Shown here: in pieces, positions 49,130 through 58,582 of the stretch
Layout of the letters: the number at the start of each line of letters is the position of its first letter
Position numbering within the stretch: position 1 is the stretch's first letter
NCBI RefSeq assembly: GCF_035582795.1
Contig: NC_134373.1
Span: 33,822,501 to 33,886,500 of the forward strand
Direction: 5' to 3'
DNA: 64,000 nucleotides
Origin: Mycteria americana
Lineage: Eukaryota > Chordata > Aves > Ciconiiformes > Ciconiidae
Position numbers and translations under genes: made by a program
Notes under the pieces: generated by a model
Told to the model about the DNA's origin: nothing
Database searches by the model: none
What the model saw: the letters and a program-made list of their open reading frames with translations, nothing else

Positions 49130-49510
49130 CCCGTCCCTGCTCTATGCCCCTTGCTGGGAGGGCGAAAGCACCCGGTCCCTCCTGCCAGACCCCCTGCCCG
49201 CACCCGCTGCCCGCCTCCTGTAGCCGAATTTATTTCCCCCTCGTGATGTCCTGGCGATATCGGCCAGGGAGGGACGCGTGTCTCTCCCCACGCAGGGAAG
49301 CAGCCTCCCGAGGAGCCGCTTGACAAGCCGCCTCCCGGCAGCGGCTCCTCCTCCAGCCGCTGCTCCGGGCCGTGCCCGCCGGCTCGGGGCTCCGCTCGGC
49401 CCGGCCGCCCCCCGCCCCGCCCGCGGCGCAGCCCCCGCGGATCCCCCGCACCCGCGGAGCTCCCGCCTTGCTCCCCCGGAGGCGGCGGCGCACCCCGGCC
49501 CTCGGCACAT
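49130..49510. promoter_or_regulatory. CpG island about 8.5 kb upstream of EN1
   Basis: Dense CCCGCC/CCGCGG sequence with many CpGs begins abruptly after AT-richer DNA. It is the first of a series of islands leading to EN1. No exon is visible in it. Confidence 0.6.
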
Positions 49511-50100
49511 AAATCAGCATTAAACCCATTCCCCCTCTGATCCCGGGTGCCACCATCTATTACTCCCCCAGTGCGTTTTCTATCACCTTTTGTTAGAATT
49601 ACACAGCCGGAAACTTAATTTACCCGGAGCTTTAAAGACAAATAAATACAGGCAGGCCGGTGTCCCCGCGATATGCCTATTTACTCCCGCGATCCATAGA
49701 TTATTATGAATTGTTGTGATTTGCAGGCGGCTGCTGTTTCCAACACCTTCTCAGCTGCTCTCCCCGGCTGGAAAAAAACCCGCCCACCCTTCCCGAGCAA
49801 GGGGCAAAGAGCAAGAGACCACAGCACTTGCGCTGGGCTTTATTTACTTTTGCTCTTATTGTTATTATTATTTTAGAAATTTGCAGCGAGCGAGGTTTTC
49901 AATGGCTGAAATAATTGCCTGGGAGAAAGGTTGCTTAGTCTGTTCATACATTATTGACTCGGGCTCCAATATTTGGCTTGCTGCTTTTTATCGCAAGAAG
50001 ATCACGTACGAGAGTCTTTTGCATAACAATTTTTAAAGAGGACAGATCCTTATATCAAAAGTGGACGTGACTTGAATTTTGCCGGCGATTGTCCCTAAAA
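49511..50100. promoter_or_regulatory. Candidate conserved regulatory block
   Basis: Non-repetitive AT-rich sequence starts directly after a CpG island. It contains 'acataaatcagcattaaacc', 'gaaacttaatttacccggag', 'gacaaataaatacagg' and 'agattattatgaattgttgt'. There is no coding potential. Composition and location suggest an EN1 enhancer or island shore, but this is inference. Confidence 0.4.
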
Positions 50101-50389
50101 TGACCCAATTCCGGTTACTGCCACTGGGCAGCAGTAACATTGCATCATTTCTCCAGGCAATAGACTTATTTTGCTTTACTCTCTGCCCCTTTCCCTGCCC
50201 CCCCCCAAGCCAACACGTACTTTTAAAGCTGATTATTTTGTCTTGCTGCCTTTTAGCCCTACACGCACTGTTTTCTCTCCCCGGGAGCGGATGAGCAAAG
50301 AGGAGCAAGCCCGGCTGGTAGGAGCAACATGGCTAATTAACGCCGAAAGTTCCCACGCAAGGCAGAAATAGTGCCTGCAACGAAATTTT

Positions 50390-51720
50390 GCCGTGAGCCG
50401 CCGCAGAGAGAGCCCAGCGCCGGTGCCAGCGCCTCCAGCCGCCTCCCCGAGCACCACTTTCCCCGAGGAGGATCAAAAGAGCCCCCCTCTCCCCTGCTTT
50501 TTCAGATCCAAATCGCGCCGCTTCCCAGCCCCACTGGTCAAGTTAATTCCGGAACAAAGGAGGACAAAACCACAAAGGATTTCTCTTCCCCCTCCTTTCT
50601 CCCCCGTCTCAAACTTCCCCGGTGCCTGCACCCTGGCCCGGCGCAGGCCGGGACCCCCCCACCCGGCATCGCCTCCCGGGCCCCGGGCCCGGCCCGGAGC
50701 CACGACCCGGCTATGGGGGATGTGAAATGACAGAGGGGGCTCGCTGCGGTGAGGGGCACGGGGCTCAGCTCTCCTCCAAAGCCCTGGTAAGGAGAAAGCC
50801 CTGAGCTGCCTGCAGACTGGGAGGGGAGAAACAGTTACACCCGTGTCCCCTGGCACCCGTGCTGCTGTTCGGACCTTGGGGTAAAAAAAATAAAGGCTGG
50901 ATCATCTCCCCCCCCTCCCCGCCCCGGGCTGTATCTGCACAGGTCGTTGTCGGAGAGCCCTTGCCATCCCGTAAGGCAAGCACCTTGAGCGGGCTGTGAG
51001 AGGCGTGCACCTGAGAGCCGGGAGAGGACCCCGGGGAGCATCCTTCCCTGCGAAGACTTGCGCGAACTTCCCACGGCGACTGTCCCTCTGCTCCCGGGCG
51101 GGGGTTTGCAGGAGGAGCCCCTCGGGGCCGTGCTCGGGCTGATGGGGAACCCGGGGACGGGGTACGGGGGGTCGTGCCCGTGTGCACCCTCTAACAGCTA
51201 CACTTATTTGCACACGCGTTTGTGCAAGGAAATATTCCCCTACACGCCCGCTGCAGCCACGTTCAGACGCGCAAATGCAGGCGCAAACCCTCGCACGCAA
51301 ATACACGCGCAGAAGCGCTGCACGCGTGGGCTGGGAGGCACGGCGGGTCTGCGTGGAGCTGGACGAGCACCCTCCCCGCACCTACACCTACGGCAGAGCA
51401 GCGGGTGTGCGGCGTGGGCGGCGGTCCCGCGTGTGCTCCTTTGTCAGCCAAAAATCCAGAAGCCGGGGAAGGGAAAGGCTTTGCTGCCGCGAAGAGCCCC
51501 GCACCCACTCGAGGTGGGAAAAGTCTTGGGGGGCCGTTCCCATCGCCGAGCCCCGGCACCCTGCCCGGGCAGGGAGCCCCCCCTCCCGCCCGCCGGAGCC
51601 CCGCGGAGCGGCCCCGGCCCCGGCCCTGCACCCCGCGGGGCCGGGCGGCGAAAGTGTCCCCGACTCTTCCTTGGGCTGCAGGGCTCCCCGAGCAGAGCGA
51701 GCAGCAGGGTGAGACATAGG
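50390..51720. promoter_or_regulatory. CpG-rich island cluster
   Basis: About 1.3 kb of CpG-rich sequence, including ACACGCGCAG-type runs around 51.2-51.35 kb. Long open frames occur in several reading frames on both strands, as expected from GC-rich DNA with few stop codons. I do not call any of them genes. Confidence 0.55.
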
Positions 51721-52245
51721 TAGGGAGAGCCGGAGGAAATTGAAAACATATTTTAAAATGTAAATGGGTTCGAGCCAGCCCGGCCCCGTGTGAGGGGGGA
51801 AACGAGGCGCACGCCGGGACCAGCCCGGTGGAGCAGAGGAGCAGAGATGGGTGCGGACCCAAACCCTGCCACAGAACTTTCAGCCCCTGTTCGTCACGTA
51901 TTTAGCAGAGAGACAGGAGTATCTGCCCCGAAGTGGGGTAAAGCAGCGCTCAGAAACATCCACTGTAACTTAAACCAGACTGTCAGGGAGGCAGACGGGG
52001 CTGGAGGGAGCCGCTTGGACTGCTCGCCTGTCGAGAGGATGTCGCTGCCCTTCTCGGATGTATTCCTCCCCGGCCAGCTAGCGAGAAACATCGCCGGGAG
52101 CCGGGACGTTTTAAGGCAGCCGATCCAGGTGACTTGTGCTGCTCGCAGCGAGGTAGGGTGGGCTGCAGATGTGGGTGGGAGGCGGGAGGGGGCTTGGGAA
52201 GCAGATGGCAAGGGGTTTGCAGCCAGGCCACTGGAAAGCAGCGAG

Positions 52246-52857
52246 CTCCTCTCTCTCCTTTCTTTCCTTATTTCCTGCTTTTCTTTTCTTTTCTTTTCTT
52301 TTCTTTTCTTTTCTTTTCTTTTCTTTTCTTTTCTTTTCTTTTCTTTTCTTTTCTTTTCTTTTCTTTTCTTTTCTTTTCTTTTCTTTTCTTTTCTTTTCTT
52401 TTCTTTTCTTTTCTCTTCTCTTCTCTTCTCTTCTCTTCTCTTCTCTTCTCTTCTCTTCTCTTCTCTTCTCTTTCTTCTTTTTCTTTTCTTCTTTTCCTTT
52501 TATGTTCTTTTATGTTCTTTTATTTTTCTTTTCGTTCTTTTCTTTTCTTTTTTCCTGCTTCTTTTTTCTTTTTCTGTCTCATTTTTATTTTCCTGTTTGC
52601 TATGCTTCTTCTCCTTTTTTCTATCTTTTCTGGTCTTCTGTCCTTTTTCTTTTTCCTCTTCTTTTTTCTTTTCCTTTTTCCTGTTTATTTCCCCTTTTTC
52701 TTTTTCTTTTCTTTTTTATTTTCCCCCTCTTCCTGTTTCTTTCCCTTTTTCTTTTCCCTTTCCTTTTTTCTTTTTCTTTTTCTTTTCCTTTTTTTCTTTC
52801 TTTTTCTTTCTTTTTTTCCTTTTCTTTCTCTCTTTCTTTTACTTTTTTTTTTTTTGG
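52246..52857 (+). repeat. Large pyrimidine microsatellite, (TTTTC)n then (TTCTC)n
   Basis: About 27 copies of TTTTC (52,279 to about 52,414) pass into about 12 copies of TTCTC (to about 52,470), followed by imperfect C/T sequence to about 52,857. Roughly 600 bp are almost pure pyrimidine on the plus strand. It lies about 5 kb upstream of the EN1 start codon. It creates long Phe/Ser/Leu-rich frames that are artefacts. Such tracts can form triplex DNA and vary in length. Confidence 0.95.
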
Positions 52858-53039
52858 TAGGAAAAGAAACAAACCAATAATACCGCTAAGAATAAGAAAG
52901 ACAGTTTTCTCTCCCCTCCCCAGAAAGTTCTGCGGGGTGTTTTCGTCTCCGTCCCCCTTGGGAGGGGGGGGGGACAGACAGTGACATAAATAAAACTAAA
53001 CCTTTCCCTTTCCCTGAAGTTCCCCGTGGCTTGAGAGCC

Positions 53040-53290
53040 GGGCTGCTTTGCCGGGGCGGGGGTGGTCCTGGGTGGTAACTGATTCATAACCGGACACCGG
53101 GACACCAGGCGCAGCATCCCCGGCGCCCCGGGACCTTCTCGGGGGAGCGGGGCGGCCGCGCTGCCCGCCCGGGCCGGGGTGCGGGGGCTGCCCTCCGGCC
53201 GGCCGCGCCGGCTCTCCCCGCAGCCCGGCCCTCCTCGCCCATAAAAACCAGCCCTTCCTCCCGCCCCGCTCCCCGCGGTTGTGCCGGAGA
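53040..53290. promoter_or_regulatory. Short CpG island
   Basis: A GC-rich, CpG-dense patch lies between the microsatellite and an AT-rich candidate enhancer. No exon is supported. Confidence 0.5.
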
Positions 53291-53329
53291 TATTTCGGAT
53301 CCCGGAGATATAAACCGGTGCCCCGAAAA

Positions 53330-53745
53330 AAGTTTCGAGCGGGGCTGCTTCCAATACCTATTTACCAACGAATTACACCGCTATTATTGCTTTCAATGGA
53401 GACTGAATCCCCAAGCGATAATTGAATTAGTCTATTGAAGAGACTGTCAGGTACAATGACGTGGTATATCCCGCGCATTTCCCAGGGTCTATAGGCTTTG
53501 GGGACCCGGAATGTATAGTCTGACCTTACAGCTCATAATAATAATGCTGCACTTGTAGCAGAAATCTATTCGCATTCACTTTTAACAAAACCTCTGGTCA
53601 GCCAGTCCCTGTAGGAAGGATGAAATCTATTGTATTAGAACAACTCATTTATGTCCTTCAGCAAAGGCCCCAATGAGATCTGATCTAGACCTAGAAATAG
53701 GATTACCACAGCGTATACTAACCACGTTTCTATACTTCCTCCTTC
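53330..53745. promoter_or_regulatory. Candidate conserved enhancer block about 4.3 kb upstream of EN1
   Basis: Complex, non-repetitive, moderate-GC sequence lies between two CpG islands. It includes 'cgaattacaccgctattatt', 'ttcaatggagactg', 'gataattgaattagtc', 'ctcataataataatgctgc' and 'atagacctagaaatagga'-like stretches. The SOX-like ATTGAA/CAATGG and homeodomain-like cores and the absence of coding frames suggest a regulatory element. Confidence 0.45.
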
Positions 53746-53929
53746 CTATAAGGGCGCCGAGGAAAAAAAAAAACGTAAAGGATTTTTGATCCGATTTCAA
53801 TTTTATTTTTAATTTCAATTTTAAAATCTCCTCCCTTTGGTGGCCTGCCTCGGAAAGAAGAGAAAGAGAAGAAGGAGAAGAAAAAAAGAAACTAAACACA
53901 ACGAAATCGGAGAGATTGTTGCCCCCGGT

Positions 53930-54330
53930 TTCCGAGGAGGCTGCGGGCGGCAGCAATGCGGGCGCCCTCCCCGCAGCCCGACGGCGGGCACCGGGGGCCC
54001 CAGCCCCGCCGCCCCCCGGGGTTTCATTTTCTCCCTCCCCACGCCGGGAGGGCTGACCGGAGCCCCGGCGCCGAGAGCCGGTGAGGACACCGTCCTGCGA
54101 GAGACTCGGGCAGCGCCGGGCGCTTCCAGCGGCTGGCAGCGCCGCAGCCCGGCCCCGGCCACCGGAGCCCTTTCGGGGGAGCGCCGGGTGCCCCGGGCCC
54201 ACTGGACGCGCCGGCGGCTCGGCGGGATGGGCTCCCCTCGACGGCCACGGGCGCGGGGCTCCGTGGGGCTGGGCCGCCCCGACGGGCGCCTGGGAAGCCA
54301 GCGGCAGCCGCAAGTTGCGGAGGGAACTGC
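53930..54330. promoter_or_regulatory. CpG island about 3.7 kb upstream of EN1
   Basis: CpG-dense sequence with long stop-free frames on both strands. It is part of the island series around EN1. No splice-supported exon is seen. Confidence 0.5.
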
Positions 54331-54621
54331 TTCCTGAGAAGGGCTGGATATTTCTTTTAAGATTCCGTCCTTAAGAGACGGTGTAGATGTATCACCGTGA
54401 CTATCTGCTAGCCGGAGAGTAATATTTATCTATTCAGATAGGAAGGGTCGCGGTGGAAAAAATATCCAGCCTGGAAATACACATCGTCTTTTCCTTTAAC
54501 CCCTCCTCATTCATCCAGCCGATCCCCCACCCCCTCCGTACACAAACCTACTCAATTTATAGAGAAGCCTTGAAAATCCAGAACAGTTTCTAGAAGAAGG
54601 GAGGACTCCGGATGAAATAAT

Positions 54622-54712
54622 CCCCCCCCCACACACACACACCCACGTACACCCACACACACGCACGTACACACACACTTCGCCCCCCCCACCCCCCCGC
54701 GCTCAGGAAGGC
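54622..54712 (+). repeat. CA-rich and C-rich simple repeat
   Basis: Runs of cacacacac, interrupted by acccacgtac units, are flanked by C homopolymers. This is a compact simple-sequence patch about 3.2 kb upstream of the EN1 start codon. Confidence 0.85.
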
Positions 54713-54779
54713 AAATTAAATAGTTAAAGGCTTCGATTTCTCTCTCTCTCCCTTTTGTTACCCAATTTTGGAACATTTA

Positions 54780-55500
54780 AGGATGGGTGTGTGTATTGTA
54801 TTCAATAACAAAAGCTATAGGGCCGCCAGGACATTTATCATCCTATTACTGTAACAAATCCGGGCTCCCAATACATGAAAGGTAAAATGAATTACCGACG
54901 TTAAGCCGTCAATAAAGTCATTTCTGTAAATGGTGTCTCCGAAGGACTGCAGCATTATTCAACTAGCTTTATCAGCAGCTGGGAAATTACGTGAAGAAGC
55001 TCGCAGCGTGTAATATGGCCCTGCTTACTTTGATTAAGCGTCTTGCCAGGGAATAGTGACAGTGCTTTTGACCAGGTTTTATTCGCCGTCCTGTGATGAA
55101 CGCCAAGCTGATCAGGCGGAATGAAGAGTAATTAAAACCTATAAATTATCTTTTGCAGCCCTTCTCAAGGCGTCTCTTGCAGGAGAGATAAGGCAGCGAG
55201 CCCCCATTTACAGCTCTGAAAGGGACCGCGGCTCACAAAGGCTACGTGGCTAAATGGGATATTGATAGTGTCCTAATTAGAATTTAATTAAGTACCCACG
55301 CTCGCTTTTGGGATAAAGATTTCAATTTTGCTAACTTAAATATAAATAAACCCAATTTCGGTGCAAGTAAATGATACGATATTGTGAATGCAGGGGGGGT
55401 TTAACATTCATTTAATTGCGGATGAAGCTCTTGATTCCGGGGCCGATTGCGTTCTGCCAGCTATTATTTTAGGGGATTATTGTCTGGCTGGAGGTATAAC
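54780..55500. promoter_or_regulatory. Strong candidate EN1 upstream enhancer block
   Basis: About 720 bp of complex AT-rich sequence are wedged between CpG islands. A TCF/LEF-like ACTTTGATT lies at about 55,028. TAATTA cores occur in 'gagtaattaaaacc' and 'cctaattagaatttaattaa', an ATTA site in 'aaaatgaattaccgacg', an AGATAAGG GATA-like site at about 55,186, and 'cattcatttaattgcgg'. No repeat or coding frame explains it. WNT input and homeodomain input are known for EN1 in the midbrain-hindbrain region. The link to this block is inference. Confidence 0.5.
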
Positions 55501-56310
55501 AATTCGGTAACGTCTCCCCGGCACGGAAAATAACCGCGGGTGCCTCGGAGGTGTGGGCACACCCACGCCGCCCGGGCACCCGCGGAGCTGCTGCCGGACA
55601 CCCGGGGCTGTCTCCTTCAGCTCCCGCTGCCGGTCGCCTCCCGAAAGCGGAGCCCCGGGCCCGGCCGCTCCCCCGGGCCGCTCCCGAGGAGGGAAGCGCA
55701 CCCGGCCGGCGCCGGCGGGGCGAGGCGGGGGAGCCCGGCCGCCGCGGCCCCGCCGCTCAGCCCGCCAGGAGACGCCGAGGTACCGGCACATGCAGATAAA
55801 GCTACCGGGGTATTTTCAGCACGCGCCCCTGCGCGTATAGGATGCATAGGCGGCGGCAGGCGACGCGGCCCGGCCCCGCGGAGAGGCGCGGAGCGGTGCG
55901 CGGGGCCCCGCGGCCTCCCCGGCCCCGCCGCGGCCCGGCCGCCGTTTCTGGGGGGGAAGATGGGGGCTTTCGGTTGCGTCAGGAGGCGAAAACGCCGGGA
56001 ACTGCCCTTCCCACAGCCCCGGGAAGCGGCCGCGGGCTGGAGTGCGGGGCTCCAGCCCGGAGCAGGTGCCTGCGGCCGGCCGGGGAGCGGCCGCGGCCCC
56101 GGGCACCTAGCCCGCCGGGACCCCCCCCGTCGCGCAAAGGGTGTCGTGGGACCCCCACCCCCCGTGCCCCTTCGTGCGAGCACCGACACTTCCCTTCCCC
56201 GCAGCAGCGCGGCCCTCCGCGCCGGGGAGCGCCCGGGGCCGCGGGGAGAAAGCGCTGGGCTGCGGCTCCCAGCAGTCCAAAAAACCCAAAACTGGCAGCA
56301 GGGATTTTAC
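55501..56310. promoter_or_regulatory. CpG island 1.6-2.4 kb upstream of EN1 start codon
   Basis: CpG-dense sequence with frames of up to about 265 codons on both strands, caused by lack of stop codons. It probably belongs to the EN1 island cluster and could hold divergent or antisense promoter activity. No exon is recognised. Confidence 0.5.
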
Positions 56311-57060
56311 ATTGTTATCTGTAAATTAATTTTTTAGGAAGCTGCAGCAGTCCGCAAGAAGTGCCTTTTTCTCCCCACCCTTTAAAATCCTTAAATTTCC
56401 CTTCTGCCTCAACACACGTCCCGAGGTGCTCGGTCTTTGCTGGAGAAAAAAAAAAACCAACAAAACCCAACACCAGGGGTAAAAAAAAAAGCAACAAACC
56501 GAACCCAAACAAACAAACATCAAAAAGCAGACGAGGAAACACGATACGAACTCAGCTGCGAGCCGGCGGCTGATCTGCTTCATATTCCGAAAAGAAAAAC
56601 CCCGATAAAGGAACAAACCAGCCGAGCGGCTGCAGCCGTAAGCCCAGCGCACCCCGGCAGAGGCTCCCGCCTTTATTATTATTTATTACTATTATTATTT
56701 TCATTTTTTATTCGTCCAAATAGAAGTTTCCATTCCGGGCAACCCCTACACCGCTGGCCACCTCCTCTCGCTGCCTGACCCCGCCGCGGGACGGGAGAAA
56801 ATGAGAAGAAAAAGAGGGAAAAGAGCACCCACAGATTTTTTTTGGTGCGGGGGGGTGTTATTGGGGGGGGGCAAGAGGAAAGCGGCCGATGACCAAGCCC
56901 CCGCCACCCGCGGCGGCCCGCGCAGGACGCGGCGGGACGCGGCGCGGCGGGAAGAAGTTGTTCACGGGGCCGGTGGGGGTGTGGGGGGCCGCCGGTACAC
57001 GCGTGTGGGTGCGGGCGCGGCGCGGTGCCCCCGCCCCGTCGCGGCGCTCCCGCCGCCCGT
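56311..57060. other. EN1 proximal upstream flank
   Basis: A mixture of A-rich simple sequence (about 56,440-56,530, with caaacaaacaaac units), an ATT-rich run near 56,680-56,710 and the upstream edge of the EN1 CpG island. No gene is seen. Confidence 0.5.
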
Positions 57061-57084
57061 CCCGCCCCGCCCCGTCCCGTCCCC

Positions 57085-57215
57085 ACGCGGTATTTATGGC
57101 GGCGGCCCGGCGGGCGCCCATTGGGCGCGGCGTGGGGTGTCAGCGGCGGCGGCGGCGCGCCATTGGCCGCCCCCACGTGCGGGGCCGCCTCACGTGCTTC
57201 CGGTGCGAGTGAAAA
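57085..57215 (+). promoter_or_regulatory. EN1 proximal promoter
   Basis: A TATA-like tatttat lies at 57,091-57,097. Two inverted CCAAT boxes lie at about 57,118-57,122 and 57,161-57,165, two CACGTG E-boxes at 57,174-57,179 and 57,191-57,196, and an ETS-like TTCCGG at about 57,198-57,203. All are in CpG-island DNA. The cluster is followed by sequence that looks like a long 5' leader. The exact start site cannot be fixed from sequence, and more than one may be used. Confidence 0.55.
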
Positions 57216-57885
57216 AAGTGTGGCTGAGGGATTTTTTAGGGAGAGTTTGTTGCACGGACCGGAGCTGTCAGAGATTTGGCCTTTTTTTTTTTTTAAAAAA
57301 AAAAAACAACCAAAAAAACCCAAAAAAAAGGGGAAAAAAAAAAGAATTTAAAAAAAAAAATAAATTGGCCCGGGCGGCGTGCACCACCAGGCTGGCGGGG
57401 AAGGGCTCCGGCAGCCCGCGGCGTGGGCAGAGCGGAGCGTGACAGCGGGGCAGCGCGGAGCCGCCGCGGCGGCGGCGGCGGCGGGGAGATGGGCAGATTT
57501 TGACGGGTTTTCGGGGGGCGGGTTTTTTTTGGGGGGGCCGCGGTGTTGCCGCACACCTTTTGGGTTTGGTGGTTTTTTGGGTTTTTTGGGTTTTTTTTTT
57601 TTTTTCGGTGGCGGAAATATAAGCTGATCGGGAGAAGGGGGAAAGAAGCCCTCGAGCGTCTCCCCGGTTTTGGATCCATCCGTGCGAGGGGGAGAAAAAA
57701 AACCTCAGCTCCAGCCCAACAAGTGGATTTTATTCTTTTTTCTCTTTTTCTTTTTTTTTTTTTCCTCTTTTTCTAAATTTTTCCTCCCCCGTTTCCACCC
57801 CGCCACCCACCGGCAAAGTGGGGTGGGCGTAAAGCGGGTGGGTGGGGGGGAAAAGAGGCAGCGATCTCCGTGGCGGGGGCTGAGC
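57216..57885 (+). other. Presumed EN1 5' leader
   Basis: About 670 bp lie between the promoter motifs and the EN1 ATG. They contain a perfect T13-A12 junction (57,282-57,306), a GCGGCGG run (about 57,463-57,485), one four-codon upstream ORF (ATG at 57,489, TGA at 57,501-57,503) and two G-tract clusters (57,505-57,537 and about 57,561-57,590). The frame is also open upstream of the EN1 ATG to a TTG at 57,670, but it contains no in-frame ATG. Confidence 0.5.
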
Positions 57886-58582
57886 ATGGAAGAACCGCCG
57901 GAGGGGCACGGCCACCGAGACGCGGCGCCCGGCCCGGCGAGCAGCGGCAGCGGCAGCGATGGCGAGAGCGTTCCCGTGTCCCCCAGCCCCGCGCCCGCCT
58001 CCCCCGCCGCGCCCTGCCCCCTGCCCCTGCCCCGCCGCCGCCACCCGCCGCCCCCGCCGCCGCCCCCGCCGCCGCCGCCCCACCGCACCACCAACTTTTT
58101 CATCGACAACATCCTGAGGCCGGACTTCGGCTGCAAGAAGGAGCCGCCCGCGCCGGCCGGCGGCGGAGGAGGAGGAGGAGGAGGAGGCAGCCGGGAGCGG
58201 GACGGAGACCGGGGGCAGAGCTCAGGTAGAGAAAACGTCAACCCGCTGCTGGCCCGGCCGCCCAACCCGCCCTCCCTCCTCTGCCCGGACTCGAACTGCC
58301 GTCCCGACGGCTCCGCGCCGCCGCCGCCGCCCGCAGCCGCCGCCGCCGCCGCCAAAGCCAGCCCCGCCGCGGCGGTAGCGGCGGCGGCGGCGTCGGGGGC
58401 GGCCAAGCCCCCCGCCGACGGGGGCGAGACTCACCCGGCGAAGTACGGGGAGCACGGCAGCCCCGCCATCCTCCTCATGGGCTCTAATAATGGAGGACCT
58501 GTTATAAAGCCCGACTCGCAACAGCCGCTGGTGTGGCCTGCCTGGGTCTACTGCACTAGGTATTCAGACAGACCGTCCTCGG
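57886..58582 (+). CDS. EN1: EN1 coding exon 1
   Basis: This exon encodes residues 1-232 plus the first base of Gly233. It contains eh1, the low-complexity linker and eh2. The donor is tcgg|gtaagg. The polyproline run (residues 54-65) follows R50-R52, H53 and just precedes eh1. Chance antisense frames overlap it. Confidence 0.96.

Noticed and set aside
52279-52470. A CRISPR-like array
   Set aside because: The repeats are directly adjacent pentamers without spacers, in vertebrate DNA. It is a microsatellite.
51790-52984. Three plus-strand frames of 248-356 codons rich in Phe, Ser and Leu
   Set aside because: They are translations of the TTTTC/TTCTC microsatellite in its three phases, not membrane proteins.
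57670-57885. In-frame N-terminal extension of EN1 beginning at a TTG
   Set aside because: There is no in-frame ATG upstream of 57,886. The extension is Phe-rich low-complexity sequence, and MEEP at 57,886 matches the conserved engrailed N-terminus with good Kozak context.
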